DNA of 64,000 nt from Varroa destructor. Lineage: Eukaryota > Arthropoda > Arachnida > Mesostigmata > Varroidae. Under the pieces are notes generated by a model, which saw only the letters and a list, made by a program, of their open reading frames with translations, ran no database searches and was not told where the DNA came from. Each line of letters opens with the position of its first letter. Position 1 is the stretch's first letter. Both the position numbers and the translations under genes were made by a program. This document shows positions 1-11,913 of the stretch, piece after piece. The stretch lies in assembly GCF_002443255.2 (NCBI RefSeq), contig NW_019211457.1:1962727-2026726 (forward strand), written 5' to 3'.

Positions 1-1345
1 TCTATCATCTTGATCAATAGAGTTGCTGTCTCTATTATTGTCATGTATAGGTAGCGACTGCGCTGCACTGCACTGAACATGGCTTACGAATAGTTCCTGT
101 GGGCATCCCGGTTGGTAGGCGTTCTGACGTAATCGAGTTGTTGCCCGTGAAGCTTTGGAGTCGAGGGGCTCGCTTGCGTATTGATAGCAAAAAGAAGTAG
201 GCAAGTGGAGGAAATGAGCTGCTCGTGATATTCGCGATTCTTGGTTCTTCCATTTTCTGGCGCCTTTAGCACCAGATCTCGTGTATCGTTTGTGCTGTGG
301 TCCTGTTCAACGCAATTAATTGTCCGCAGTTTTACAAGCATTCAACGATCTTAAAGTTTACTGCTAAACCCCAAGGTCGGTAGGCGCCGGTACGCGTGGG
401 GCTTACGCAAAAGCCAATTGAGCATGGTAAGCAAATAATTATTAAGCAAGATTCCGGATTAGTGTCTGGGTGAATAGGCGGTAGTTAGCTAGCTGGAAAT
501 AGTGAGAGCATTGATTATAAATTGCTATTAGTAGTCGTATTCAAATCTCTCCTCAACAATATTGCACTGTTCGACAACTTCGCGTACGTACATGTAAAGA
601 ATAAATTGCTCATTGCAACTTCACGATAACACTACGCCTTCAGATTTGAAGTGATCTTCCTTGTTTCGTTTCCATGAGGACCAGCACGCGCAAAGTGACC
701 GTTCCGACGTATCACCGATCAGCTAGCACCTTCGCTGCCCCTTACATTTCAGCGGCAGCCGTCCGTATAACGTTTTCACCGCATCCCCCAGCCTGATACC
801 CCGACAGCTACCGCTTTTAAATGAGCCATGCTTGTCGACCCTGTTGAAAAACGTGTAATCTAGTGTAGCAAGTGCATGGCGCTAAATAAAAGCAAGACGG
901 AAGACCGTTGAGTTGTTTTATTGTTAGGGAAAATAACACAATGAAAATCACGTAGACAGTAAAACAGACCTAAAGGGTACGTTCTCTCTGCTCATCCTAG
1001 AGAAATGAATGAATCATCTTTTACTGATCAGCGCACATGCAGACGTAAACGCGCTTCTACCTACATCGATTGAGGCCTTCGTTCACAGAAAACCGTCCAC
1101 AGAGTAGGGAATGATCTTCTCTATTGGATCGGTCATTTTTGACCGCTAGATCTAGAATACGGTCAGACGCCAGCAGTCGGACCTGCTTCATTTTGTGGCT
1201 ATAACGAAACTCGAGGCAAAGGAAAACTCTTGATCAACCACTGCACCAGCGCTAGAAGGGAACTAGCCAAGAAGCAGACAGATTCAGCGTTCGCGGAGTA
1301 AGGTCAAGGATTCGAGGACAGAGACCTAACCCACACTGCGGATGG
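1..1345. other. No convincing gene; one short ORF
   Basis: Mixed-composition DNA with no repeat or RNA gene that I can support. The only item of note is a 40-codon plus-strand ORF at 674-796. It begins with ATG after a pyrimidine-rich stretch and encodes an S/T/A-rich basic peptide (MRTSTRKVTVPTY...). No splice site or homology backs it, and ORFs this short are common by chance. Two overlapping minus-strand frames at 41-341 have no coding texture that I trust. Confidence 0.4.
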
Positions 1346-1561
1346 ATGTTGTCCATTGGCTACGGTGGCGGACGCTTTGGCGCGTGCTTTGGGCTCTTTT
1401 CCATTCTTTCATTCTTAGGAACGCAGGCACTAACGAATCCAGAAAACTTTAGGCGCACCCTTGCAAAAGTCCAGTTAGATAAGAAAGCGCCAACTAATGT
1501 GTACGGAGGCGGGCAAGACCGGATGCACTGTCCGTCCAGAATCGACCTCTGTGTGTCTTAA
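1346..1561 (+). CDS. Hypothetical 71-codon ORF
   Basis: Unrecognised. The frame opens with glycine-rich residues, then a hydrophobic run around residues 12-27 that could be a signal peptide or membrane segment (FGLFSILSFLG), then a hydrophilic tail with lysines and two cysteines near the end. Codons tend toward purine first and pyrimidine third. A second ATG four bases upstream opens a competing 37-codon frame. There are no flanking splice sites I would rely on. The length is well within chance expectation. Confidence 0.2.
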   Translation: MLSIGYGGGRFGACFGLFSILSFLGTQALTNPENFRRTLAKVQLDKKAPTNVYGGGQDRMHCPSRIDLCVS

Positions 1562-3536
1562 GGTGTTTTGCAATATCTAAGCGCTTACTGCTTACGGCAG
1601 GAGTTGATGGGCAGAGAAATACGAACAATCGGTTCAAGCAAAAGGGGACAGACAGAGCCTTAGGCCGAAATTTTGTACAAAAACACTTCACGGAGTAACC
1701 CATCTATTTTGTTATTCTGACAGACAATAAACCCTGGTTTTTTGATTTGGTAGGACCGCCAGCACAATGCAGGTCGACACGACATATAAAACGCACTGAT
1801 TGAAATGTCAAACGCATTGCTAAAAGTTCGAATTTAGCCTAACAGCTCACGTGCGAAGGTACTAACTTGGACAAAAATTGAAGGGCAAATGATGGCGCTG
1901 CCAAAAAAAAATACGTTTTGCCATATTTTCCAATTAAATAAACATGTTTCGCTGCTACTGCTTGTGCAAGTACGCTGGATATTTGAATCAACGTTATTGT
2001 GCATATAAACCTACTGGGATTATTTTCTAACGTATTCCCTATAGGCGCGTGAAAATCAGCCGCATGGTTCCCACAAGAAGTCGATGTTGCCAAGCTCGGA
2101 ATAATATTTTGCCAGTAAACCATGCCTGCTGATAAACAATGCCTATCGTATCACTATCACGCATATCAGCGAAGACATTTTTTGGTTGTTTTGAGGTCAC
2201 ATTCAACTAGCAACGGACTAAGCAATTTCCTGTGTGACGACGCTGTGGTAATCGATACCGTCCCAGTTGCTGCTTTGCCAAAAGACGGATGACGCATGCC
2301 CCGAACATGTTTATTGTCCCAAAAGCGTTCCCCAGCCCAAAACATAACACCGCCATCTCTTGTCAACTCTTCTTAAATAGCTCTAAAAATTATTTAGCAC
2401 GTCACCGATAAGGCGACTCAGGTCCATCGTTGCTTCATGCACTGAGACGACTTGGGAACCGCATTGATAACTGACGATGTAAAGCTAATTAGCAAATCTA
2501 TACCCACTACCTGCGGCCGTAGGTTTCAATCGTTAGCTTAGAAACTGCCTAGATATTGTCACTAAAGAATAACTTCGAATACTGTCTATACCGTAATTGC
2601 TTGCTAAGAACTCAATGATCTGAAGTAGAAATAGGAGAGAAAAAGGAAAAACTGTCTACTATTATACGCGTTTCTAGCAAGCATCGGTCGGTACCTATTA
2701 ATGGGGATAACCCGGCCAATTTCTGTAACGTCAATCATTCGAATTTAGCTTCCTTTTATTTGTCGCTTGTTTTACTTAGAGCCCTTATCCTATATATATA
2801 TATATATGCGCGATTGTATGATCGATCAACAAGCACTACATCATATCTTTACGATATACGCTAGGAGCGTGTTTACAGGACATCGTTGGTCCTTTGTCTG
2901 TTATCGTAAACGTAGAGATTCGTAGATTTCGGCTTGATACGGGATAAACCGCATAAATACTTTTACATATATAAATTGCAAGTAATTTAAGAGTATATAC
3001 TACCAAAAATAATCATTAGTTGCTATTGCCAGCTGAAACACGTCTGAACTTAAACACATCATATTTATGTTGAAGGCCCAGCAAAAAAAAAAGGAAGGCT
3101 GTGAATTCTTACGCGCAAGTTATCGACCTGAAAAGTAGGTCCTTCATTTACGTGTCCTACTACGAAACACTAGGCGAACAGCGCAAGTAGATTGTGGTTT
3201 CGTCCTTATGTTAGTGTTAAATCGGGGTGCGACTTCTATATCCAATTTTCATATCTAAGTCGTTGCTTTTACTTTCGAAATTACGAAGGAACAGAACCTT
3301 ACACTGCACTTTATCGATACACTCATGTGCTAAATAATTATATATATGATGTTTGTAATGGATTCTAAGAAATATATCCAGCCATTTCGACTTGGCAAAA
3401 TTGCTCACACGGCCTGTGCATTGACTGATCTGCTAATGCTAGCTTTCCCATAGTATCTACTAGCTACACAGTCATTTTAATCGCCTATTCTACAATCATT
3501 TTACTTAAAGATTCCGAAGGAAAAGGTACAACTTAC
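1562..3536. other. Unassigned DNA
   Basis: About 2 kb without a supportable gene. It contains a TA microsatellite (separate entry) and an A/T-rich stretch around 2930-3010. A 94-codon minus-strand frame at 1839-2123 has no splice support and is taken as chance. Confidence 0.5.
2791..2807. repeat. (TA)n microsatellite
   Basis: Seventeen bases of uninterrupted alternating T and A, read directly. It is likely to be length-polymorphic. Confidence 0.9.
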
Positions 3537-3624
3537 ACGACGAACAAGTTGATGCGGCGCTGCTTCTTCGACGCGCCATTGGGTCCCTGGCGACCGGTAG
3601 CGACATTCGTCGTCCTCGTCGAAG
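3537..3624 (-). CDS. Candidate internal exon, perfect donor
   Basis: An 88-bp GC-rich island in AT-richer surroundings. On the minus strand it is bounded upstream by an acceptor ending ttaaccag and downstream by the consensus donor GTAAGT (reverse complement at 3531-3536). All three minus frames are open. The one with the best coding texture reads through NVATGRQGPNGASKKQRR followed by INLFV. The others are acidic (DEDDECRYRS) or arginine-rich. A plus-strand ATG frame (MRRCFFDAPLG...) also exists, but its donor is weaker. The protein family was not recognised and the frame is uncertain. Confidence 0.35.
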
Positions 3625-5506
3625 CTGGTTAAATGCTGGTGAGGGTCCATCGGGATTCACATTAGCCCCGCCCTGAAGTCACCCACGGTCGTCGATCCAG
3701 CCACCAACATAACGGTTATCAGACCCATTTGCCGAAGTTGGTATAGGTGGTCAACAATAATGCACTCACTGGCTACATTTCCATTGTTTCTGTGGCCCGT
3801 TTTTTTGTAACGTTTGGCCTCTACATTTTTTTCCTCTCACTTTCTCCCCAAATTGAATTTGTGCGTATTTTTAAGTTGATCGATTAAGTTATTCTTCCGT
3901 TTTCATACATAGCATACTTCAATTAGGATGACAGCAAAGAACTATCACAGAACTACAGATTCGATTATCCACGAAACCAACAACGACTAGTTCATTGAAC
4001 GTTCAATAACTAAAACAACAATAATAGAGAGTGAAATACAAGGGAAGACCTTCGCAGCAGTACGGTACCAAAATTAGCTATATTCTAATTATCTCCAGAG
4101 TGAGCTGAAAGCTTATTTGAGAATGATTCGTCAGCTTTTCGTTTATTAATGAGCAAATTTGAATAGATATGTTCTATGCAGATGCTTTTCAGCCAAAGGC
4201 ACATTGCTACTTCTACATGTATCATTATAGTTAATTAGAGGTGGCTAAAATCAGCCAGATGATCGGCAGTTACCCGCTGATTGGAGTTTTAAGCGGAACT
4301 AAGCTCTAGACAGGTGCGATTTCTCTCTGAGCAGCTTGTGCATGGCCATAATCCCTTTTAATGCAAACCTCTACAGTACGATCTATTTTAGCATTACATA
4401 TAAAGTACTCCTCTTGCCATACCCACTCATTCAACCACGTATTGGGCTAGTTCAACTACTGGTGCTCAGTAAACCAATGAAGCTAGTAGCTCATACAGCC
4501 TAACAGGAAATCCGTGACATGGCGCCCACTAACGGTTCTACTAAGCGCCACCTAACGGCGAAGCTTGTAAAACAGTTTTGCCCCTACAGTACGGCTTGCT
4601 ACCACTTTTTGCGTTAGTAAGGAGAGGCACGCCGCACAACAACTTCAAAAGCTAATGTCCCATTTGGCAGCGCGGATAGGCCATCTGTCCTGCAGTTCGA
4701 TGTCGCTGGAACGAATTCCTTTTAGCAAAGATAATAAAAAACAAGCAAATCAGTGGTTTCAAGAAGGGAGCAACCGACGAGGAAGATGTTTGATAGATTT
4801 ACCACGTAGTTGTTACCAGGCCTCTAGCAATTGAGAGTTATTGCACGGCGGTTTATATAGGCTTTTTATCGGCTCCCTATTTTCATCGCAGACCGGCACT
4901 GGACTGCTGGGGTAGAATTGACCGAGTAAAGTAAACTAGTCTCTTTCGGTCGCAAGTGCTAGCTGAGCGTATTAGGCATTGCTTTCGATGTTATTTACAA
5001 TAGGCGACACTCAGTGAAATGGCTATAAACATTTATAAATAGTACACATGTTATTATTACTAGGACATTCAAGACGCTGAATTCTCCCAACGTTTAACGA
5101 TCTGGCCGGTCTCCCGCTAATGTCAATGAAATAGATTGTTAAGCAGTACAATAGTAAGTTAGCTAGTTAGCCCTTTTAGAGGCTGTATTGGCTACGGTAG
5201 CAAAAAGTGTTCAGAATCTTTTCTTTTTGTGCGCTCTGCGTATACTACTATGTGCACTACTTTGTAGTGGCCTGGCTTTCTTTAAACGTCCTTGGATATT
5301 TGTACTTATGCGGTATCATCGCTAAGAATACAACAATTCACAGGCTCCTAGGTCAAACTAAGTACATCATGTCATATTTCCAGCCGCGTCGTGACGCCAA
5401 CTAGTACACCACACGAGTAAGATTGACTAAATAACACTGGCAGACAAGCCGCAGTAGGCAGCGGCTATCGATCAAAAACCGTTCGACGGAAAGCCGCTAC
5501 GAGGTC
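3625..5506. other. Unassigned DNA
   Basis: No repeat family, RNA gene or credible exon seen. A 65-codon plus-strand frame at 5207-5404 is strongly hydrophobic (two possible membrane segments, CALCVYYYVHYFVVAWLSL region) but lacks splice support and is probably chance. Confidence 0.45.
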
Positions 5507-5923
5507 CTAGCTGAGACGTTGACTAGTCCCTAGTTGACTAACGGGCCAGTTAGCTGATAGCCAGTTGATTAACCCGTCGAAGGTGACGATTCGCGCTCGT
5601 TTCACATCCGGGTTCGACCTCGGTCTCGACCCCGACCTTGATATCTGGATCGTAGAGGCCCTACTTCCGACGAGCGACACCACAGACGACAGGCCGGAGG
5701 TACCTCCGCGCGCTATGCGAAAAGCAGCACTACTACTTTCGAGGAGAGGTCTACAGCGGGAGCTGGGCCGCTTTCGAAGAACGCTAGCGGACAACGAAGT
5801 CTTTAGTTGAGCCCCAACTTGCAAGAATAAGAAGTAGCAGCAGCAGCAGTGGACGTCGCATGCAGGCACAGAAGCCGCAGCAGCTTTGCCAGCGATCCAA
5901 ACTGTGAGAACAATTGAATTCAA
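5507..5923 (-). CDS. GC-rich open frame, candidate exon
   Basis: A 138-codon minus-strand frame in a clearly GC-rich island. From about residue 36 it becomes a serine/arginine/proline-rich low-complexity stretch (SLVGSRASTIQISRSGSRPR region), typical of disordered cytoplasmic or nuclear segments. Possible acceptors sit just before it: a pyrimidine-rich run ending ttcttgcaag, and ctcacag further upstream. The plus strand over 5565-5810 is also open for 81 codons and reads as an acidic-to-basic peptide (FDLGLDPDLDIWIVEALLP), so strand is not settled. I favour minus because of the pyrimidine tract and the start exon at 6254-6309. Family not recognised. Confidence 0.3.
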   Translation of the reverse strand: MNSIVLTVWIAGKAAAASVPACDVHCCCCYFLFLQVGAQLKTSLSASVLRKRPSSRCRPLLESSSAAFRIARGGTSGLSSVVSLVGSRASTIQISRSGSRPRSNPDVKRARIVTFDGLINWLSANWPVSQLGTSQRLS

Positions 5924-6253
5924 GGCAAACGAGAAGCCAGAAGGTAGTGGGAGGGGACAAATGTGTGGATCAAAAATTGCGGGTCAAAAAACAAAACTCG
6001 ATGAAAATTTGTTAGAAAATTAATTTAGGACAACGGATATGTAGAATGAGGAGCGACCACAACATAGTGGAGCGTAAGACGTCCAAGAAGAATCGGGGCA
6101 GAAAAACCGAGCAACAACAGGAACAATAGTAATGGAGCAGAGAATGAACATGGAAACGAAAAGAGAGAAAGTTTGAAGATGAAAATTAGCCATATCTAAC
6201 AACAATCACAAGGGCAACAAAAAGGACAATCAAGCACTTGCTATTAGTGATAC

Positions 6254-6309
6254 TTCTTCGAACCGCTCCTGATGGTAATCGTGTGGCCCGATATCCGTCA
6301 TGGTTGCCA
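6254..6309 (-). CDS. Candidate first coding exon
   Basis: On the minus strand an acceptor (gttctaacgcatgcag) is followed by eight bases of possible leader and then ATG in a reasonable start context (CAACCATGA). The ATG opens 16 codons (MTDIGPHDYHQERFEE) ending at GAA followed by a GTATCA donor, phase 0. The hydrophilic peptide and GC-richer composition stand out from the flanks. It could pair with the downstream minus-strand island at 5507-5923. Very short, so easily a coincidence. Confidence 0.25.
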
Positions 6310-7481
6310 CTGCATGCGTTAGAACAGCAAAATAAGAAAGATTGCTTTTGTACAAATTGGGATGTCTTGTTTTCTCTGCGCATGGGACGAAAATTGGCAA
6401 AATTTTCGGCTGTTATAAAGTGCCCGATACAAAATGTATGCTAAGATTTACCCTATTTACATCAGCTGTTCTGTTTCAGTATTTTGTGACGAACAGCGGT
6501 TAATTATTCCGAACAAAAGGAGCCCGTTTTATCTTTCAGAATACGAGAATGCAAAGCTTTGCACAGTTTTATAACGATCATCGAAAACGAAGACGAATAA
6601 GGCAAGAGAAGTTAAGAAGTAAGGCAACAAGGGCAGAACAAAAAAAAAAAAAAAACTTCAGTAAAATGGCAGCGGTGGCATGACTAAAAATTTCGTCGTA
6701 GTTTGTTATCTGTACTATCATAACGTGTATATATTTATATATATGCATATTTATGAGACAACTAATCAGTAATCAGAGTCACAAAGGTTATCGGATCGTT
6801 TCTCGTTGCACACCGGGAGCGTATACCCACTTCAATATCAATATATTCGTAATTGGCTTTTAAAGATAGCGCTACTCTCTACACTATCTCACACTAGAAT
6901 CCTGATAAGAACCTTGATAATCGTTCATAAACATAGATCTATCATTGTTTGGACTAATTAACATTTGTACCAACGGTAGACGACTGCCAAAATGTTAGTG
7001 AAAAGGATTAAACCCGATGTGACGCGCAGCAAAGTGTTTTTCATGGTCAACACTACTTGGATCCTATGTGTGTTTAGTTTATGTGTAGTACTTTATGAGA
7101 ATTACCTATAGACGGCGAATGCAAAGAGCAGCGCCTGACAACGAGAAGCCTAAATTGATTCGGTAGGTGAAGTTGGCCTCCAAATGGCCGAGAAGATCTA
7201 GATGCCTAACACCGTTCGACCTCGAGCTGCTCAATACGCTGGCCAACCTTCGTGCACAACACATAGTCTATGGCAATAAAAAGTGATAAGCTTTGGTCTC
7301 ATATTTACGTGCAGAAGGAAGTTTCGTTTTTCAAGTTTCAAACAATCACCAATTGTTGCTAAGTGAATAGATGCCTACACAAGCAATCCACTGGCGCTCT
7401 TAAGTTTTCCACTAAATACTAAACTAGATTGGGCAATGCAAAGTTTTTTGTACGTAAACATGAACACGCGTAATAACGTGA
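6310..7481. other. Unassigned AT-rich DNA
   Basis: Contains a 16-base poly-A run (6640-6655) and TATA-rich stretches near 6725-6750. No coding signal seen. The ORF pair at 6186-6444 is treated as a shadow of the exon candidate at 6254-6309. Confidence 0.5.
6640..6655. repeat. Poly-A run (A16)
   Basis: Sixteen consecutive A read directly. No element boundary or target-site duplication was found next to it, so it is not evidence for a retroposon on its own. Confidence 0.9.
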
Positions 7482-8087
7482 AGTATTGTTTACGCGAGCT
7501 GGGTACCTCTAATAAGTTTATACCCCACGTATATGTTACAAGCAGAATCGTATAGCAGAAATGAAGTACTGAGCCCAGATCAAATAGGCGGTGTGAATGA
7601 CGCTCATACGATGACGATAATGGTGATTGATTTCATCATACAAAATCAATGTAACGCTAAGAAAAAATCTCTGAAAAACTTAATAACGCCAAACTATTAT
7701 TAATAACAGCAGTTACACTTAATGCATATCATAATCAACTTAAAGATATTACAATTGAATCAGCCGAACTTGATAACATCTTCCTTAACGTCTCTCGTGG
7801 ACTTCTGCTATTATCAGACCCTCAAGCAACTGCTGTTATCTGTTCAGCGATAAACGGGTGAAGCAACGAATATAGCTATTAACGCACTAATAGAATTCAA
7901 CAGTAAAACTGCAGACTTCAACAAATGTTTGGCTGTGGTAGATGATGGCCGCTTGTCTATATTTGCAGAGGACGAGATATTTGTAGAGTTTCACTTTTAC
8001 CGTTTCCACAAACAGGGGCGGGCAAATAGGCTTCACCTAGGCAGCGGAACTGGCCAAGCTGGACGAATCATGAGGGGCGACAAATAG
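7482..8087 (+). pseudogene. Possible frame-broken coding relic
   Basis: Three successive plus-strand open frames overlap as if one coding sequence had suffered two frameshifts. Frame one runs 7482-7703 (ATG at 7533), frame two 7661-7861, frame three 7854-8087. The first switch falls at an A-rich run (7661-7666), the second at a GGG (7856-7858). Codons are AT-rich and the peptides are hydrophilic and leucine/isoleucine-rich (for example SRGLLLLSDPQATAVICSA, then EATNIAINALIEFNSK). No family was recognised. A decayed host gene, a decayed transposon and an old viral insertion are all possible. Open runs of 65-78 codons are frequent by chance, so only the tidy relay of frames is suggestive. Confidence 0.2.
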
Positions 8088-8611
8088 CACCGGGACTCCC
8101 AGGCCTATTTGCTTTCAACATAGTCAATATTAGTTAGAGCTGGGCTTATTTACATGGGGCTACGCGGAGCAAAAAACATCCCTCATTGAAAATTTACGCA
8201 ACACAGTATTCGCACAAGGCAAAGACGCAATAGACCTGATATAGGCTAAATCTTTGACGTTTTGCAACTGTGAGTTTTCTAGGTGAATCGCCGACATAGA
8301 TAACAGATGGTGCTTCGCATACAATATTATACAACATATGATGTTTTCCCTGCTAGCGAAGTTAATCAAGCGTAATGAGGCTTTTGCGTTTTCAGGCGGA
8401 TAGAATACAGAACAAAGGACTAGTAGAATTTATCAAATAGAACTAACAAAAACAACGATAGGTCTTTAGCAGTAAACAGTAGGTAAAATATTCCTTGCTC
8501 TGCTTAGTAAAGTTGACGATAGATAAACAACATTACACTGAACTACGTATATATCGGAAACTAGTAAACAAAAACGTTTAGTTTGCCGTAAATTGGGGAG
8601 GCCCCCATAAA

Positions 8612-8631
8612 AAAAAAAAGATCTTTTTTTT
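8612..8631. repeat. Perfect palindrome A8-GATC-T8
   Basis: Eight A, GATC, eight T: a 20-bp perfect palindrome within an A11...T8 context (8609-8631). Read directly. It could simply be facing homopolymers. Confidence 0.85.
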
Positions 8632-8653
8632 CTCACAATAGAAACGTTTTGAC

Positions 8654-8670
8654 CTGACCTGTCAGGTCAG
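8654..8670. repeat. Palindrome with one-base centre
   Basis: CTGACCTG, a central T, then CAGGTCAG: 8-bp arms, perfect. It contains AGGTCA-type half-sites as an inverted arrangement, the core recognised by many nuclear receptors, and lies 22 bp after the palindrome at 8612-8631. Function is inference only. Confidence 0.85.
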
Positions 8671-8989
8671 CCTATCGTGGTGTCCACGCAACCAAGAAGA
8701 GTGACCGTAGTTCTGCTTTTCATCGCAATATATCGTGATATCCAGATCCTGTGTGAATAATCCTTACAAAATTAACTCCAACGCGATGGATACCTCCAAT
8801 TGGGAATCGTTACGAGCACTCACTTCACAGGAACACAGAAACCGATCGAAAAGATTAAAGAAAGGAAGAAGAAGAAAGGAAAAGGTAGGGCAATGGCAAT
8901 GATAATATGCCAATAAAAAATGGTCAACCTTTGATACCTTTTTTTTTTTATCAACTTTTCATAAAGATTGAGTAATAAGGAAAAGCCTC

Positions 8990-9407
8990 CTAACAGATAT
9001 ATCCCCTTATATCTGATAGTAAATCGGTGTAGTCACTGCAGAAAGGATGAGCATTACCAGCGAACAAGAATGACACAGTGAAATCTAGAACTACAGTCAT
9101 TGGTTTCCCCAGAACATTAATGACGTCCGCAAAGAGACCGTCTTTGTCGTGACCGTTCGTAGGCCGAAACACTGTCCGTGTGTCACAGGTATGATATTGA
9201 TGAATTGGTTCCTTCAGCAGGCCAACGAACAGACGCTAAATCGACTACAGCATTAATCTGAATGTTGATAACGAATCCAGGGCCTAGAATGAGGTGAGCA
9301 CACAATATGCTATCTAAACTATTTCTTGGAGCTTTATAGCTGCACGGTATGGTGGTCACACGTCTTTGCTTATCTTTTCGAGATAAATTATCGTTCTCTT
9401 TCGGCAC
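8990..9407 (-). pseudogene. Two adjacent frames, possible broken gene
   Basis: On the minus strand a 74-codon frame (9407-9183) is followed, after a stop and a frame change, by a 60-codon frame (9172-8990). Both have coding texture: the first ends ILGPGFVINIQINAVVDLAS and onward, the second contains LGKPMTVVLDFTVSFLF and FCSDYTDLL. Joined, they would resemble a small cysteine-containing, possibly secreted, beta-rich protein, but no family is recognised and no splice pair joining them is convincing. Chance is a serious alternative. Confidence 0.2.
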
Positions 9408-11433
9408 AAGATGTCATAACGTTCTCATTTCTGCCAGCAGTCCAAGACGATACTCTTGAGAAATATATTTTTAACCCTATTATGGCATGACACCTCAGAC
9501 TGAAGTCATTTTCCTGTATTATTATCATTAATGGAAACTTTTCGACTTCATTATCTCAGCATCAACAGTTGAACCGTTACCACAGAAATGCTAATTAAAA
9601 CATTCCGTTAACTATCCATTAACCCTTAGTACATTATACACAATGATTCCAGGCGAAGACAGTAGATAATCTTTCTTCGATTTTTACCATCCTGCAATTA
9701 ATCTGCCAATATTTTTTTGCTAAAAACTATATCAATGGAACCCATTATTTTCTTATATTAATGGGCTATTAAACTATAATGAATATTATATATATAGGTA
9801 TCTCAAGACATCTGATAATGTTATGTATGATTCAAATTAGTTGCTTGGCCGATTCCTAGACGCAGTGGCTACATATGGTAAATATCCACTTGGAGGGTAT
9901 ATTAATGCACTTGAATATGCTCCAACGAAATCTAGGTTACGCAGGCCCACATTGGCCTATGCTTGCCTCCAGATATGACCTCCAACATAAGTCGCTCTGT
10001 CAGCCACCGTAATAACAGCGACCTAACAGCTACTATGAATCCCCTCTCCCCCTCATCCGCAACGATCTCTTTTACCTTCAGAAAAACTCGCAATGGGCTT
10101 CAATGTCAGTCAATTTTTTTCCTTGATTAAGTAAACCGATTAATGATACCTTATGCTGCTAAGGTAATAATAACCAGTGTAAACATGTTAGGTTCTCCAA
10201 AGTAAGATGTAAGACAACCTTCCGTTTTGTAATCTTTCTATTTCTATGCTTGCACCATCTGTCAGCTGCCCCTGTCTCTATCGCGATCAAACCTTTTATT
10301 ACTTCCTACCAAGTTCTCTGATAAAGTACACTTGATAGGCCCAACACCGCGGAGAAATAACAAACAAATGTAGGGAGCGCTTCAATTCCTCTCGCCTAGT
10401 CACCGAATCTTCAGGCATTACTTTAGACAACCACGTTGAGCTCCCAAAGGTCGTTTCAGCTCAAACAAACCTTGGGTAGGTAACAGCACCCACCCAGGTA
10501 TATACCTGTATACCACATACGAGTAGAATTCCATAGTAGCTGGCTTCCATACACAACCAAGCACTGGCTGATCCTGTCAAATTTCTTTATACCTTCATAA
10601 ATTACCCCACTCTATACCCACTAAGACGAAACAAGTGCAGATGGGAGCGGTCAAGATTGCCTGCCCAAAGCTGGCTAGGTTTATTGGGTATCTGAGTTGA
10701 CGTTCGGCCGCTCAGACGTCTCTGATAACACACAATCGTTTAAGTAAACCACAGTAATAAATAATGTCTGTTCATAGGAGTCGCGTGATGCTGACGAACG
10801 CCTGCCGTACCGAATGTGCATTGCATGGTGAGTTGTTTCGCAGTTGTTGACTACACGTACACTAAGAGCCTATTGTGTCCAATGTAAAGGCCCCTCTACA
10901 ATCAGCTGACTCACTGCGGGCAAAAACCTTACCGTCCTCTACAGGCATGGTGATAGCAACGTCGAGAATGCACGCCTCTTTCTTCGTCAGAATAAATGGT
11001 GGACATTTAACCCGTACCGATTTCCACTAGCCACGCAAATCAACCAAGCCTTAGCCGGAAGTACCCTCGGGAAAGTAAACAGATATCTCGCTCTAATTTT
11101 ATTTACCTAGGGGGTGTCACTGTCGGGACAGAATCACATGACCCATGTCACGGGCTCTAGTGTTCAATATCAATCAAATAAAAAGATCAATAAGTAATTA
11201 CTTATTCGAGTAAATGTTGGAGTTGTTACTTCTACCAGGGGGGAGCGATGAAAACCAAAAAGCTAAGTCAATATAGCCACCATGATCGGCTTTGCATCAT
11301 CACCATTATCGTCCTCGTAAGGTTCATCATGTATTGTGGTTAGCATAGAATTGAAGAGGCAAACATTACGAACGATTCTAAGACAAACAGATCTACGCAA
11401 GCCACTAAAGCGACGAAAAAAAGGTTTCATCCT
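9408..11433. other. Unassigned DNA
   Basis: AT-rich to about 9.85 kb, then mixed composition. No repeat family, RNA gene or exon that I can support. Confidence 0.5.
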
Positions 11434-11913
11434 TCATCGTGTGGCGCGACGCGTGATGTTGTACCTTGAAGCCGGCATCAGAGCTTGCCTGGTTGACCAT
11501 GCCAATCGCTTGGTGGGGTCCCGTTCCTCGATGATCGCGATCGTCGCTGGGAGGAATCGCTGTGACTTGGGCAAATCGAACTTAACGAAACACACGGCCC
11601 TAGAACTGCTCTCACGGGCAAGCGGCCGCACCAAAGGACATAAGAATAGCGCATCCTGACTGGGAAAGGGAAAGCAAAACATTGGTCCGAAATGACACGT
11701 GACCACCTAACGGAAGAGAGGGCTTTTCCGCCAGGCTACCAGTCCGCGAAGCACGCTTAAACCTTGGCCCGCCAAATCGACGTTGACCACCGAACCCGTC
11801 AGATCTCCGTGGACATGGCAAGTGGCATCCAAATCAACGCGAATGACGTTTCGATAGCAGAGTGCCAATAGATATTTAAACCCCATCCACAAAAAGGCAC
11901 AGTGCCAAAACAC
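11434..11913 (-). CDS. GC-rich island with open frames
   Basis: Three minus-strand frames (11913-11707, 11821-11612, 11706-11434) and one plus-strand frame (11336-11659, 107 codons) are open through a GC-rich block. The most protein-like piece is the minus frame ending at 11707, which contains VIRVDLDATCHVHGD and SVVNVDLAGQGLSVLRGLV. The 11821 frame is glycine/arginine-rich. No acceptor/donor pair joins them cleanly. The block probably holds an exon or a decayed gene, but frame and strand are not resolved and no family was recognised. Confidence 0.25.

Noticed and set aside
6640..6655. Poly-A tail of a retroposon
   Set aside because: No recognisable element body upstream and no target-site duplication.
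8990..9407. Lipid-binding secreted protein of the ML/NPC2 type
   Set aside because: Cysteine spacing and conserved motifs do not match; resemblance was only in general beta-strand texture.
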